Assembly (NCBI RefSeq): GCF_005870025.1
Contig: NZ_VATA01000013.1
Location: 83,575 to 147,574 of the forward strand
Direction of reading: 5' to 3'
From: Poseidonocella sp. HB161398
GTDB taxonomy: Bacteria > Pseudomonadota > Alphaproteobacteria > Rhodobacterales > Rhodobacteraceae
DNA: 64,000 nucleotides
Position 1 is the first letter of the stretch. Each line of letters starts with the position of its first letter. Shown piece by piece: positions 29,840-39,970 of the stretch. The position numbers were made by a program, and so were the translations under genes. The notes below the pieces were generated by a model. The model saw only the letters and a list, made by a program, of their open reading frames with translations. It was not told the origin of the DNA and did no database searches.

Positions 29840-30817
29840 CTAATGCGCCGAGGGGGCGAGCGGCGCGAGATGCTCGGGCGCCGGTCGGTCCGGCGCCGCC
29901 GCCGCGGCATCGCAGTCTTCCTCCTCGGCGCAGGCCTCGCCCTCCGCCTCCCGAGGCGCGGCCTCTGCCGAGCCGGCCTCCGGCGCGCCACCGTCCTCCG
30001 CAGGGGAAGTCTCCGCAGCGCGATCTGCGGGCTCTGCCCCCTCGGTCGCATCGCCCCCCTCCGCAGGAGCGGGTTCCGCGGTCCGGTCCGCGGGCCCGGC
30101 GGCCTCCGCCGCACTGCCGCCATCTGCCGGGATCTTCTCTGCCGCCCGATCCGCGGGCTCTGCCGGCTCTGCCGCATCGCCCCCTTCCGCGAGGGAGGGC
30201 TCCTCGGTCCGGTCCGCGGGTCCGGCGGCCTCCGCCGCACTGCCGCCATCTGCAGGGATCTGCTCTGCCGCCCGATCCGCGGGCTCTGCCGGCTCCGCCG
30301 CGTCGCCCCCTTCCGCAGCGGCGGGCTCCTCGGTCCCGTCCGCGGGCCCGGCGACCTCCGCCGCACTGCCGCCATCTGCAGGGATCTGCTCTGCCGCCCC
30401 ATCCCCGGCCTCCGCCTCCCCGGGCTCGGGGTCCTGTGCCGCGGCGGCCGGCGGCAGCGCGAGCGGCGCGATGCCCTCGCGCCCGGTCGGCGGCATCATC
30501 TGCCCCAAGGGCGCCGAGCCGCCCTGCCCGCCCGAGAGCACCGGCGCAGCCGCGCCCGGCGTCGTCTCGGTGGCGCGCAGGCATTCCACCACGATCAGGC
30601 TGAAGCGGTCGGCCACATCCGTCGGGATCGCCGCCCAGTCATCCGCCAGCAGCCGGTCGAGCTGGTCGCCGTCGATCCCGGCCTCCTGCGCCGTCGCCAC
30701 GGCACAGTCGCAATAGCCCGGCGTCGCCGGATCCGCGGCCGCGCAGATCTCGTAGGGATCCGCATGGCCGCCGCCGGCTGCCATTACCGCCGTTGCGATC
30801 GCGAGTGCCTGCCTCAT
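29840..30817 (-). CDS. Exported protein with 42-residue acidic Ala/Pro-rich repeats
   Basis: Protein of 325 residues of unknown function. A signal peptide covers 1-19 (to GGGHA). A small N-terminal domain (20-82) has four cysteines, C25, C36, C38 and C79 (EICAAADPATPGYCDCAVA), spaced as if for two disulfides. After a proline-rich linker come three near-identical 42-residue units at 142-183, 184-225 and 226-267, each reading like AEQIPADGGSAAEVAGPAD, and a partial fourth. The tail has CAEEEDCD. The repeats are strongly acidic and probably unstructured. ATG 30817 was chosen because it gives the signal peptide. Confidence 0.75.
   Translation of the reverse strand: MRQALAIATAVMAAGGGHADPYEICAAADPATPGYCDCAVATAQEAGIDGDQLDRLLADDWAAIPTDVADRFSLIVVECLRATETTPGAAAPVLSGGQGGSAPLGQMMPPTGREGIAPLALPPAAAAQDPEPGEAEAGDGAAEQIPADGGSAAEVAGPADGTEEPAAAEGGDAAEPAEPADRAAEQIPADGGSAAEAAGPADRTEEPSLAEGGDAAEPAEPADRAAEKIPADGGSAAEAAGPADRTAEPAPAEGGDATEGAEPADRAAETSPAEDGGAPEAGSAEAAPREAEGEACAEEEDCDAAAAAPDRPAPEHLAPLAPSAH
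30017..30394 (-). repeat. Three in-frame 126-bp tandem repeats
   Basis: Units lie at 30269-30394, 30143-30268 and 30017-30142; a partial unit continues to about 29950. A marker string such as TGCCGCCATCTGC recurs at 30115, 30241 and 30367, exactly 126 bp apart. Copies differ by scattered substitutions, and the length is a multiple of three, so copy-number change would keep the reading frame. Confidence 0.9.
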
Positions 30818-31113
30818 TGCCCTGTCCGTTCCGGATGCTGGTTGCGGGCGCAAGATATCACGCCCCGCCGGCGGGAACCACATGACCAGGTGTCCCGGGG
30901 CCGGGCGTGGCCGGGACGTCACGCCGCCCCGGCCGGGCCGCGCAACCGGGACCTGCATCGCCCTGATGCGGTTCAGCGCAGGGTTCCGGCACCCCGCCGC
31001 CCTCTCGCCCCTGTGTCCCTGCCGCCCCTTGCGGCAGGCGCCTTTTTGCGGCAGGTCTCGTCCCGGGCGGCGCCTCCGGGCCCCAGTTGCCCGTGACAAC
31101 GTTAAGAGGTGCC

Positions 31114-31896
31114 ATGGGACTGCTCTCGCCGATCGCCGCACTGGGACGTGCGGTACTTTCCGCACTGGCCTGGGTCGGACGCCTGTCGATCTTCGCCGCC
31201 GACACGATCCGGCACATCTTCTCCCCGCCCTACTATCCGCGCGAGCTGGGCCATGCCCTGCTGACCATCGGCTGGCTGAGCCTGCCCGTCGTCGGCATGA
31301 CCGCGATCTTCACCGGCGCGGCGCTGGCGCTGCAGATCTATGACGGCTCCGCGCGGTTCTCAGCCGAGGCGGTGGTGCCGCAGATCGTCGCGATCGGCAT
31401 GGTGCGCGAGCTCGGCCCCGTGCTCGGCGGGCTGATGGTCGCGGCCCGCGTCGCCTCCTCGGTCGCCGCCGAGATCGGCACGATGAAGGTGACCGAGCAG
31501 ATCGACGCGCTGGTGACGCTCTCCACCCATCCGATGAAGTACCTGACCGCGCCGCGGGTGCTGGCCGCGACGCTGTCGATGCCCGCGCTGGTCGCGGTCG
31601 GCGACGCGATCGGCATCATGGGCGGCTATCTGGTGGCGACCCAGCGGCTCGGCTTCAACGCCGCGACCTACCTGACCAACACCGTCAACATCCTGAGCTT
31701 CAACGACATCTCCTCGGGCCTGGCGAAGGGTGCCGTCTTCGGCTTCCTGATCGCGCTGATGGGCTGCTACCAGGGGATGCAGTCGGGCCGCGGCGCCCAG
31801 GGCGTGGGCAAAGCCACCAAGACCGCCGTGGTCGCCGCCTCGGTGCTGATCCTGGCTTCCAACTACCTGCTGACCGAGGTGTTCTTCTCCGCATGA
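31114..31896 (+). CDS. mlaE: MlaE-type lipid ABC transporter permease
   Basis: Inner-membrane permease of 260 residues of the Mla/Mce phospholipid transport family. Five hydrophobic stretches and the signature VRELGPVLGGLMVAARVASS, followed by GTMKVTEQIDAL, identify it. ATG 31114 has AAGAGG upstream. The ATPase gene overlaps its stop by 4 bp. MlaD and MlaC, usual partners in the same operon, are not next to it. Confidence 0.93.
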   Translation: MGLLSPIAALGRAVLSALAWVGRLSIFAADTIRHIFSPPYYPRELGHALLTIGWLSLPVVGMTAIFTGAALALQIYDGSARFSAEAVVPQIVAIGMVRELGPVLGGLMVAARVASSVAAEIGTMKVTEQIDALVTLSTHPMKYLTAPRVLAATLSMPALVAVGDAIGIMGGYLVATQRLGFNAATYLTNTVNILSFNDISSGLAKGAVFGFLIALMGCYQGMQSGRGAQGVGKATKTAVVAASVLILASNYLLTEVFFSA

Positions 31897-32639
31897 TCGA
31901 GCTCCAGGACATCCACAAGGCCTTCGGGCCGAAAGAGATCCTCCGCGGCGTCGACCTGACGATCCCGAAGGGCGAGAGCATGGTGATCATCGGCGGCTCG
32001 GGCACGGGCAAGTCGGTGACGCTGAAATGCATCCTCGGGCTGGTGCATCCCGACAAGGGCAAGATCCTGGTCGACGGCAAGGATGTCGAGAAGCAGGACC
32101 GCGAGGAGTTCCTGTCGCGCTTCGGCATGCTCTTCCAGGGCGGCGCGCTGTTCGACAGCCTGCATGTCTGGGAGAATGTCGCCTTCCGGCTGCTGCGCGG
32201 CAAGCTGAAGCGGCCGAAGGCCGAGGCGAAGGAGATCGCCATCGAGAAGCTGCGCCGCGTCGGCCTGACCCCGGATGTCGCCGACCAGTACCCGGCGGAG
32301 CTTTCGGGCGGCATGCAGAAGCGCGTGGGCCTCGCCCGCGCCATCGCCGCCGAGCCCGAGATCATCTTCTTCGACGAGCCCACGACCGGGCTCGACCCGA
32401 TCATGTCGGGCGTGATCAACGACCTGATCCGCGAGATCGTGGTCGAGATGGGCGCGACCGCGATGACCATCACCCATGACATGACCTCCGTCCGCGCAAT
32501 CGCCGACAAGGTGGCGATGCTCCATGGCGGCAAGATCCGCTGGACCGGGCCGGTCTCCGAGATGGACAGCTGCGGCGATCCCTATGTGACGCAATTCGTC
32601 TCGGGCTCGGCAGAGGGGCCGATCGAGGCGGTGCGCTGA
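31893..32639 (+). CDS. mlaF: MlaF-type lipid ABC transporter ATPase
   Basis: ABC ATPase of 248 residues pairing with MlaE. Walker A is IIGGSGTGKSVTLK, the signature is LSGGMQKRVGLARA, and Walker B is IIFFDEPTTGLDPI. It should energise lipid movement between inner and outer membranes and maintain outer-membrane asymmetry. It overlaps mlaE by 4 bp and is followed 5 bp later by a pqiA-like gene. Confidence 0.94.
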   Translation: MIELQDIHKAFGPKEILRGVDLTIPKGESMVIIGGSGTGKSVTLKCILGLVHPDKGKILVDGKDVEKQDREEFLSRFGMLFQGGALFDSLHVWENVAFRLLRGKLKRPKAEAKEIAIEKLRRVGLTPDVADQYPAELSGGMQKRVGLARAIAAEPEIIFFDEPTTGLDPIMSGVINDLIREIVVEMGATAMTITHDMTSVRAIADKVAMLHGGKIRWTGPVSEMDSCGDPYVTQFVSGSAEGPIEAVR

Positions 32640-32644
32640 CGCCG

Positions 32645-33073
32645 GTGGCGAAGCTGGCGCGCTGGCTGAACCTGGCGCTGCTCGTCGCCTTCCCCGTCGC
32701 CTGGGCGGCGCCGCTCCTGCGGGCGGGGCTTCTGCCCTTCTTCGGGCTCGGCGAGATCAGCATCCTGTCGGGCATCGCCGGGCTCTGGGAGACCGACAAG
32801 GGGCTGGCCCTGCTCGTCGCGCTCTTCGCGCTGGTGGCGCCCTATGCCAAGATCCTCGGCACCGAGGCGGTGGCGCGCGGCTGGCTGAGCCGCCGCGCCA
32901 AGCCGGTGATCGCGCTGATGGCGCGGCTGGCCATGGCCGACATCTTCCTGATCGCTCTCTATGTCGTCATCGCCAAGGGCACTGGCATCGGCCATGTCGA
33001 AACCGCCTGGGGGCTCTGGCTCTTCACCGCCTGCGTGCTCTGCTCGCTCTTGCTGAGCTGGCGGAAGGGCTGA
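32645..33073 (+). CDS. Paraquat-inducible protein A-like membrane protein
   Basis: Protein of 142 residues with four predicted membrane helices, matching one half of the PqiA family (LLPFFGLGEISILSGIAGLWETDKGLAL, seen from about residue 30). In E. coli PqiA works with the MCE protein PqiB in lipid transport, which suits the position after mlaE-mlaF. The start is GTG at 32645. The zinc-ribbon cysteines of full-length PqiA are absent. Confidence 0.85.
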   Translation: MAKLARWLNLALLVAFPVAWAAPLLRAGLLPFFGLGEISILSGIAGLWETDKGLALLVALFALVAPYAKILGTEAVARGWLSRRAKPVIALMARLAMADIFLIALYVVIAKGTGIGHVETAWGLWLFTACVLCSLLLSWRKG

Positions 33074-33092
33074 GCGCCGGGAGAGGGGGTAT

Positions 33093-33119
33093 CGGGGGAG
33101 AGGGAGACCCTCTCCCCCG
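33093..33119 (+). terminator. G-rich hairpin after the pqiA-like gene
   Basis: A perfect 12-bp stem (33093-33104 against 33108-33119) with an AGA loop follows the stop by 20 bp. There is no T tract. The core GAGAGGG/CCCTCTC is shared with the hairpin at 45360-45385. Confidence 0.6.
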
Positions 33120-33166
33120 GCCCCTCGCCCCTTGCCCCCGGCCCCGGCTTCGGGCAACCAGTCGCA

Positions 33167-34531
<1,365 letters not shown>

Positions 34532-34550
34532 CATCGAAGGAGTTGAGTGC

Positions 34551-35105
34551 ATGGACGGGTTTACGCTCTTGGATGCGGGGGTGGCCATCGTCATCCTGCT
34601 CTCCGCGCTCCTCGCCTATTCGCGCGGCATCGTCCATGAATCCCTGGCGATCCTCGGCTGGGTCGCGGCCGCCGTGGTCGCCTATCTCTTCGCCCACCAG
34701 GTCGAACCGCTGGTGCGCGAGATCCCCTATGTCGGCCAGTTCCTGCAGGACAGCTGCGAATTGTCGATCATCGCCGCCTTCTGCGTGGTCTTCGGCCTCT
34801 GCCTGATCGTGGTGTCGATCTTCAGCCCGCTCTTCGCCTCGCTGGTGAAGAATTCGGCGCTCGGCGGCATCGACCAGGGGCTGGGCTTCCTCTTCGGCGC
34901 GCTGCGCGGCATCCTGCTCGTGGCGGTGGCGCTGCTGGTCTATGACCGCGTCGTCGTCTCCTCGACCTTCCCGATCATCGACGACAGCCGCACCGCGCGG
35001 GTCTTCGCCGGCGCCGAGAGCGGCCTGGAATCGACCATTCCGACCGATGTCCCGGGCTGGATCCTCGGCCGCTACGAAGCCCTGGTGGGCACCTGCGGGC
35101 TCTGA
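34551..35105 (+). CDS. cvpA: CvpA-family membrane protein
   Basis: Inner-membrane protein of 184 residues with four hydrophobic helices and the family opening FTLLDAGVAIVILLSALLAY...RGIVHESLAILGW. CvpA is linked to colicin V production and envelope homeostasis in E. coli. Its gene usually precedes purF, as here. GAAGGAG lies 8 bp upstream of the ATG. Confidence 0.92.
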   Translation: MDGFTLLDAGVAIVILLSALLAYSRGIVHESLAILGWVAAAVVAYLFAHQVEPLVREIPYVGQFLQDSCELSIIAAFCVVFGLCLIVVSIFSPLFASLVKNSALGGIDQGLGFLFGALRGILLVAVALLVYDRVVVSSTFPIIDDSRTARVFAGAESGLESTIPTDVPGWILGRYEALVGTCGL

Positions 35106-35146
35106 GCCCGCCCCCGGGTCTCACGCGGACGCGCGCGGCATCACGA

Positions 35147-35175
35147 TTGTTAGCGCGCGACAACATGTATATGAT
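35147..35175 (+). promoter_or_regulatory. Sigma-70-type promoter of purF
   Basis: TTGTTA (35147-35152) and TATGAT (35170-35175) are separated by 17 bp, about 75 bp before the purF ATG. Both hexamers match consensus well. Its place after the cvpA stop suggests purF is transcribed separately. Confidence 0.7.
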
Positions 35176-35250
35176 CCTTTCGTGACACCCGGGAACTTTC
35201 GCGGTAAGGGAGGCCAACCTCCCAAAATCCGGATTCGGAGCCCATAGCCC

Positions 35251-36783
35251 ATGCGCGATGCGACCGAGACCCAAGGCGCCGATAGCGACAGCGGTCTTCC
35301 CTCGGACCAGACCCTGTCCGAGCGTGCCTTCTTCAGCAACCCTTTCGACGATGACAAGCTGCGCGAGGAATGCGGCGTCTTCGGCGTGATCGGCACAGCC
35401 GACGCGGCGAGCTTCGTCGCCCTCGGCCTGCATGCGCTCCAGCATCGCGGCCAGGAAGCCGGCGGCATCGTCACCCACGCCCCCGGCGTCGGTTTCAATT
35501 CCGACCGCCGCTTCGGCTATATCCGCGACAACTTCACGTCGCAGGAAGTCATCAAGAACCTGCCCGGACCGCTGGCCATCGGCCATGTCCGCTATTCGAC
35601 CGCAGGCTCCAAGGGCAACACGCAGATCCGCGACGTCCAGCCCTTCTTCGGCGAATTCTCCATGGGCGGTGCGGCGATCGCCCATAACGGCAACATCACC
35701 AATGCCGAGGAGCTGCGCCGGGAACTGATCGAGCGCGGCTCGATCTTCCAGTCCTCCTCGGACAGCGAATGCATCATCCACCTGATGGCGCGCTCGCTGC
35801 AGAAGGACATCCCCGAGCGGATGAAGGACGCGCTGCGCCGCGTCGAGGGCGCCTTCTCGGTCGTCGCGATGACCCGCACCAAGCTGATCGGCGTGCGCGA
35901 CCCGCTGGGCGTGCGCCCGCTGGTCCTGGGCAAGCTCGGCGAAGGCTGGGTGCTGAGTTCCGAGACCTGCGCGCTCGACATCATCGGCGCCGAGTTCATC
36001 CGCGAGATCGAGCCCGGCGAGATGGTCGTCATCTCCGAAAGCCAGGGCGTGCAGAGCTACTTCCCGTTCAACCGCCTGCCCGGCCGGTTCTGCATCTTCG
36101 AGCATGTCTACTTCTCGCGCCCCGATTCGATCCTCGGCGGCCGCTCAGTCTACGAGACCCGGCGCCAGATCGGCGTCGAACTGGCGCGCGAGGCCCCGGT
36201 CGATGCCGACCTGGTCTGCCCCGTCCCCGATAGCGGCACCCCGGCCGCGGTGGGCTTTGCCGCGGAATCCGGCATCCCCTTCGCGCTCGGCATCACCCGC
36301 AACCAGTACATGGGCCGGACCTTCATCGAGCCGACCGAGCAGATCCGCAACATGGGCGTCCGGCTGAAGCTGAACGTCAACCGCGCGCTGGTGCGCGGCA
36401 AGCGGATCATCCTGGTCGACGACTCGGTCGTGCGCGGCACCACCTCGCGCAAGATCAAGGAGATGATCCTCGATGCCGGCGCGGCAGAGGTGCATTTCCG
36501 CATCGCCTCCCCGCCCACGGCCTGGCCCTGCTTCTACGGCGTCGACACGCCCGACCGCGGCAAGCTCCTGGCGGCGCGGATGTCCGAGGACGAGATGTGC
36601 GACTATCTCGGCGTCGATTCGCTGAAATTCATCTCGCTCGACGGGCTCTACCGCGCGGTCGGCGAGGCGGAGGGACGCGATCCCAAGGCGCCGCGCTACT
36701 GCGATGCCTGCTTCTCCGGCGAATACCCGGTGAAACCGGTCGACATGATCAACCGCGGCTTCGAGCTGAAGGCCGCCGAGTGA
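35251..36783 (+). CDS. purF: Amidophosphoribosyltransferase
   Basis: First enzyme of purine synthesis, 510 residues, making phosphoribosylamine from PRPP and glutamine. The propeptide is about 40 residues; cleavage would expose Cys41 of CGVFGVIG as the glutaminase nucleophile. The PRPP loop is IILVDDSVVRGTTSR. Cysteines in GRFCIFEHVYF, AWPCFYG and YCDACFSGEYP match the 4Fe-4S ligands of the Bacillus-type enzyme, so an oxygen-sensitive cluster is expected (inference). Confidence 0.97.
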   Translation: MRDATETQGADSDSGLPSDQTLSERAFFSNPFDDDKLREECGVFGVIGTADAASFVALGLHALQHRGQEAGGIVTHAPGVGFNSDRRFGYIRDNFTSQEVIKNLPGPLAIGHVRYSTAGSKGNTQIRDVQPFFGEFSMGGAAIAHNGNITNAEELRRELIERGSIFQSSSDSECIIHLMARSLQKDIPERMKDALRRVEGAFSVVAMTRTKLIGVRDPLGVRPLVLGKLGEGWVLSSETCALDIIGAEFIREIEPGEMVVISESQGVQSYFPFNRLPGRFCIFEHVYFSRPDSILGGRSVYETRRQIGVELAREAPVDADLVCPVPDSGTPAAVGFAAESGIPFALGITRNQYMGRTFIEPTEQIRNMGVRLKLNVNRALVRGKRIILVDDSVVRGTTSRKIKEMILDAGAAEVHFRIASPPTAWPCFYGVDTPDRGKLLAARMSEDEMCDYLGVDSLKFISLDGLYRAVGEAEGRDPKAPRYCDACFSGEYPVKPVDMINRGFELKAAE

Positions 36784-36792
36784 TCCGGCGGG

Positions 36793-36830
36793 GGCCGGGA
36801 CGCGGACGCGCCCGGCCTCCCCTCTTTCTT
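36793..36830 (+). terminator. Probable terminator after purF
   Basis: GGCCGGG plus CGCG (36793-36804) pairs with CGCG plus CCCGGCC (36807-36817), leaving one bulged A, followed by a pyrimidine run CCCCTCTTTCTT. It separates purF from the convergent regulator gene. Confidence 0.6.
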
Positions 36831-36838
36831 CCGCGGGC

Positions 36839-37516
36839 TCAGAGCCCGTCGGACAGCAGTTCGGGGTCCAGGATCTCGATCTTGCGGCGCGCCGAGCGGA
36901 TCGCCCCGCGCTTGGCCAGGCGGCTCATCGAGCGCGAGACCATCTCCCGGTTGGCCCCGATCGAGCCCGCGATCTCCAGATGCGTCGGCGCATCGGCAAT
37001 CACCCCGCCCCCCGCCAGGCAGTCCGCCTCAAGCGCCAGCCGGATCAGGTAGGAGCAGAGCCGCTGCTCGATCGAATAGGTCGACAGCTCGTGCGCCTTC
37101 AGCGTCAGGCTGCGGATCCGCGCCACCAGATCCCGCATCACCCGCGCGCGGATCTCCGGCACCTCGTCGAGCAGCGTCATGAAGGACGGCCCCGACAGCT
37201 GCAGCAGCCGCGACGGCGCCCGGGCGAAGATCGCCAGCGACCGCGCCCCGCCATCGATCGCCGACAATTCGCCGATCAGCGATCCGGTGCCGATCCGGGT
37301 ATAGACGATCTCGCGCCCGTCCTCGGTCCAGTAGACCGCCAGCAGCGCGCCGCTGCACAGGAAATAGACGTCGCGGCTGTCATCCTCGCGGTCGAAGACC
37401 ATCTGCCCGGGCTCGTAGCGCTTCTCGGACCAGCGCAGGTTCAGCGCCGCGAGGCGCTCCGGCGAGATGCCCTCGAAGAGCGGCAGCGCGGAGATGTCCG
37501 GCAGGGCGCAGTTCAT
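36839..37516 (-). CDS. Crp/Fnr-family transcriptional regulator
   Basis: Regulator of 225 residues. The N-terminal cyclic-nucleotide-binding fold (about 10-125) has IGELSAIDGGARSLAIFA in the phosphate-cassette position. A dimer helix follows, then the winged helix HLEIAGSIGANREMVSRSMSRL. The four cysteines of FNR are missing, so an oxygen-labile cluster is unlikely. It lies 126 bp downstream of the unknown three-gene operon on the same strand; a TGTG-N8-CACA site upstream of that operon makes it a candidate regulator (inference). Confidence 0.9.
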   Translation of the reverse strand: MNCALPDISALPLFEGISPERLAALNLRWSEKRYEPGQMVFDREDDSRDVYFLCSGALLAVYWTEDGREIVYTRIGTGSLIGELSAIDGGARSLAIFARAPSRLLQLSGPSFMTLLDEVPEIRARVMRDLVARIRSLTLKAHELSTYSIEQRLCSYLIRLALEADCLAGGGVIADAPTHLEIAGSIGANREMVSRSMSRLAKRGAIRSARRKIEILDPELLSDGL

Positions 37517-37642
37517 GCGCGGCCCTGGCCGGGCCGGGCGGTGACAGGGCGCATGGCGTGATTCCCGAAAATGCTTTTCATCTTCGAGACCTACAGCGCA
37601 GTCTCCGCTACGGCAATTCCCTCTCCGGCAGATGCGGTCGCG

Positions 37643-38506
37643 TTATTGCACGCGCCGCAGGATGCGGCCGCTGCCGGTCGGATCGGCACGGCGCAGCTCG
37701 TGCAGCAGCGGGCAGCTCCAGGAGGTGATCCCGTCAGGCGACTTGTGCAGCGCCAGCGGCGTCTCGGAGTCCAGGTCGCGCCGCACCCAGTCGAGCTGGC
37801 GGAGCTGGCGGATCGCCCGCTCGAGGCCGCCGACGCCCAGCCGCTCGGCGCGTTCCAGCGCGCAGAGCAGCTCCACCGGTTCGGGATGCCAGGGCGACAG
37901 GCGCTGCATCCGCTCCTTGTCCTCTCCGGCCCAGTCGAGCGCGCGCCAGAGCATCAGCCGGATCGCCGGGATCTCGGGCATCGGCTGGCCCAGGAGCTCC
38001 AGCAGGACCAGCGCGTTGATATTGGCGATCAGGTCGACCGGGTTGTCGAGCAGGTCCGGCTCCAGCCAGGAGCCGAAGATGTCGTAGTCATGCCAGGGCT
38101 CGGCATCGGCCGGGATCTGGTCGAGCCGCACCGGCAGCATCGCCTTGCAGTAGACCGCCTGGAGGTCCTTCAGGCTGCGGCGGCCGTAGCGGTAGAGCGT
38201 CACCGCGATCAGCGCCGTGGCGTCCAGATCCGGCGACGGACGGTCGCGCATCCAGGCCGGGGCCGCGGTTTCGGGATGGCGGCCGAAATGCCCGGGCCGG
38301 TCGCTGCGCTCGCAGCGTTCGAGGAAATCCAGCGCCGCGCCCAGGCCGGGGGCCAGGCGCAGCTCCTCGCGGTGCGGCCAGAGCGCCTCGAGGCAGAGCG
38401 CCGTCGCGGCGCCGTTGCTATAGGGGATCAGGGCCGCGCCGCTGCGCGCCTCCGACAGGAAGCTTCCATCGGCATGCTGCTGGCCGAAAACAAGACCTTG
38501 GCTCAT
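37643..38506 (-). CDS. Alpha/alpha-toroid-like protein of unknown function
   Basis: Protein of 287 residues. Its pattern recalls the alpha/alpha toroid of prenyltransferase and squalene-cyclase-like proteins: ADGSFLS, SNGAATALCLEAL, SPDLDATALIAVTLYRYG, and FGSWLEPDLLDNPVDLIANI with following leucine-rich helix. No DXDD cyclase motif is present, and no signal peptide. Start 38506 has GGAGGA 6 bp upstream and overlaps the stop of the small gene before it as TAATG, so the two are translationally coupled. Function is unknown; binding or modification of a hydrophobic or peptide substrate is only a guess. Confidence 0.65.
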   Translation of the reverse strand: MSQGLVFGQQHADGSFLSEARSGAALIPYSNGAATALCLEALWPHREELRLAPGLGAALDFLERCERSDRPGHFGRHPETAAPAWMRDRPSPDLDATALIAVTLYRYGRRSLKDLQAVYCKAMLPVRLDQIPADAEPWHDYDIFGSWLEPDLLDNPVDLIANINALVLLELLGQPMPEIPAIRLMLWRALDWAGEDKERMQRLSPWHPEPVELLCALERAERLGVGGLERAIRQLRQLDWVRRDLDSETPLALHKSPDGITSWSCPLLHELRRADPTGSGRILRRVQ

Positions 38507-38811
38507 TACGGGGTCCTCCGGGACACGGGCATATCAACGGGCAGCGGCAGGCCGGGCCAGGCCGCTTCCCAGGTTTCCGGCGCCATCTGCGGCTGCGGGC
38601 CGCAAGGCGCCGCGGCCGGCCTTGGCGCCAGCGGAAAGGGAATGACGCCCGCCGCTGGGGCGGGATCGCTCCGCTCCGGGTCCCGCCGGCGCGGCCATGA
38701 CGGCGGGGGAGACCGCCATGACCTTCCGCCAGCCGGAAACGGCGCGGATCCATCCTGTCCGGAGGCAGCCGGACAGTCGGGATTCTGGGGGTCGCAGAGC
38801 AGCCAGGTCAT
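38506..38811 (-). CDS. Small proline-rich protein in the unknown operon
   Basis: Open frame of 101 codons starting MTWLLCDPQNPDCPAASG, then rich in Pro, Arg and Ala, with a third cysteine in AAPCGPQ and ending LPLPVDMPVSRRTP. No family is recognised. Support comes from context: it begins 23 bp after the coiled-coil gene and its stop is embedded in the next start (TAATG). The ribosome site is weak (GGGAGG lies about 14 bp away). It could be a partner or a substrate peptide of its neighbours, or a spacer that happens to be open. Confidence 0.5.
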   Translation of the reverse strand: MTWLLCDPQNPDCPAASGQDGSAPFPAGGRSWRSPPPSWPRRRDPERSDPAPAAGVIPFPLAPRPAAAPCGPQPQMAPETWEAAWPGLPLPVDMPVSRRTP

Positions 38812-38834
38812 ATCCACCGGATGTCCCTCCCTGC

Positions 38835-39899
38835 TCAGGCCGGCATCGCCGCGGCGACGCGCGGCGAGCGGAAACGGAGATGGCGCGGCACGGTCTGGCT
38901 GCTGCGCAGGCCGGGAAAGCGCTGGCAGCAGCGGGCGAGCGCGGCCAGGAGCCCCCATTCGGCGGCGTCCTGCCGCAGCGAGGCCAGGCCGGGCAGCTCC
39001 TCGACCGGAACGCCCGAGCGCAGCGTCTTCTCGGTGCCGCGGTGGCGCTCCGCCTCGCTGCGCCACATTTGGGCGAGATACGGAAAGCGGTCGCCCGGCC
39101 CCGAGACCTCGCGGTCGAACATATCCGTCAGCCGGACGACAGCCGTGCAGAGCGCCGCCGCCTGCGCCTCGGGGCTCATCCCCGCGCGCTGCGCCGCGAT
39201 CTCCTGCAGCAGCCGCGCGGCGGCGGCGTCTTCCTGCGGCACCGGCGCGGGCTTCCCGCGGCCCGCGCCGAGATCGAGCACCATCGACAGGACCGGGACC
39301 TCCTTCCCGTCCGCATCGATGAGCCCGAAATCGAGGGAAACGGGCTCCAGCACATAGAGCTGGTCCGCGGCCAGAATGGCGTGGCGCGGCCGCTCATGCA
39401 GGGCCGCGAGCCGCTCGAGCAGCTGCGCCACCCGCGCGGCGAGCGCCGACATCGCCGCCTCCTCCGCCGCCAGCTCGCGCCAGGCCGCGCCGAGCGCCGC
39501 CTCGTATCCCTCCTGCGCCGCCCGCAGCCGCGCCAGATGCCCGGCAAGCCCCGCCGCGGCGCTGCCGAGTTCGGCCCCGCCCGCGCGCGCCCGCTCCCGC
39601 AGTTTCCGGATCGCAGCCGGATCGCAGGGCGCAGCGGCCGCGCGGTCCGCCGCCGCCGCCTGCTCCATCACCGGCCCGAGCAGCGCCGCCTGGATGGCGG
39701 GGCGCGCCTCCTCCCAGTGGCGCGCCTCCGCCGCCAGGGCCAGGAGCTGCGCCTGCAGGGGGGCCAGCCAGGCCGGTTCAGGCGCGAAGGAATGCAGCCG
39801 GAGCCGCGCCATCGCCGAGGCGAAGCTGCTCGCAGCCAGAAGCTGGGAATAGGCACCTGCCAGAGACAAGGCGGCCTGACGGGGGCCTGGACTGAACAT
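38835..39899 (-). CDS. Helical coiled-coil protein of unknown function
   Basis: Protein of 354 residues, first gene of the unknown operon. Nearly all of it is predicted helix. Residues 60-180 are Ala/Glu/Arg-rich with heptad spacing (LERLAALHERP, EEAAMSALAARVAQLL), and a middle part reads YVLEPVSLDFGLIDADGKEV like a short beta insert. No signal peptide or known motif is seen. ATG 39899 follows GGAGGGAG by 9 bp. A palindromic CCTGC...GCAGG element and the TGTG-N8-CACA site lie upstream. Confidence 0.6.
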   Translation of the reverse strand: MFSPGPRQAALSLAGAYSQLLAASSFASAMARLRLHSFAPEPAWLAPLQAQLLALAAEARHWEEARPAIQAALLGPVMEQAAAADRAAAAPCDPAAIRKLRERARAGGAELGSAAAGLAGHLARLRAAQEGYEAALGAAWRELAAEEAAMSALAARVAQLLERLAALHERPRHAILAADQLYVLEPVSLDFGLIDADGKEVPVLSMVLDLGAGRGKPAPVPQEDAAAARLLQEIAAQRAGMSPEAQAAALCTAVVRLTDMFDREVSGPGDRFPYLAQMWRSEAERHRGTEKTLRSGVPVEELPGLASLRQDAAEWGLLAALARCCQRFPGLRSSQTVPRHLRFRSPRVAAAMPA

Positions 39900-39970
39900 G
39901 CGGCGGTTTCTCCCTCCAATCCTGCGGGGGGCAGGATGAGGAGACCCTAGCGGCGGCCGCCGGGGGGTTC

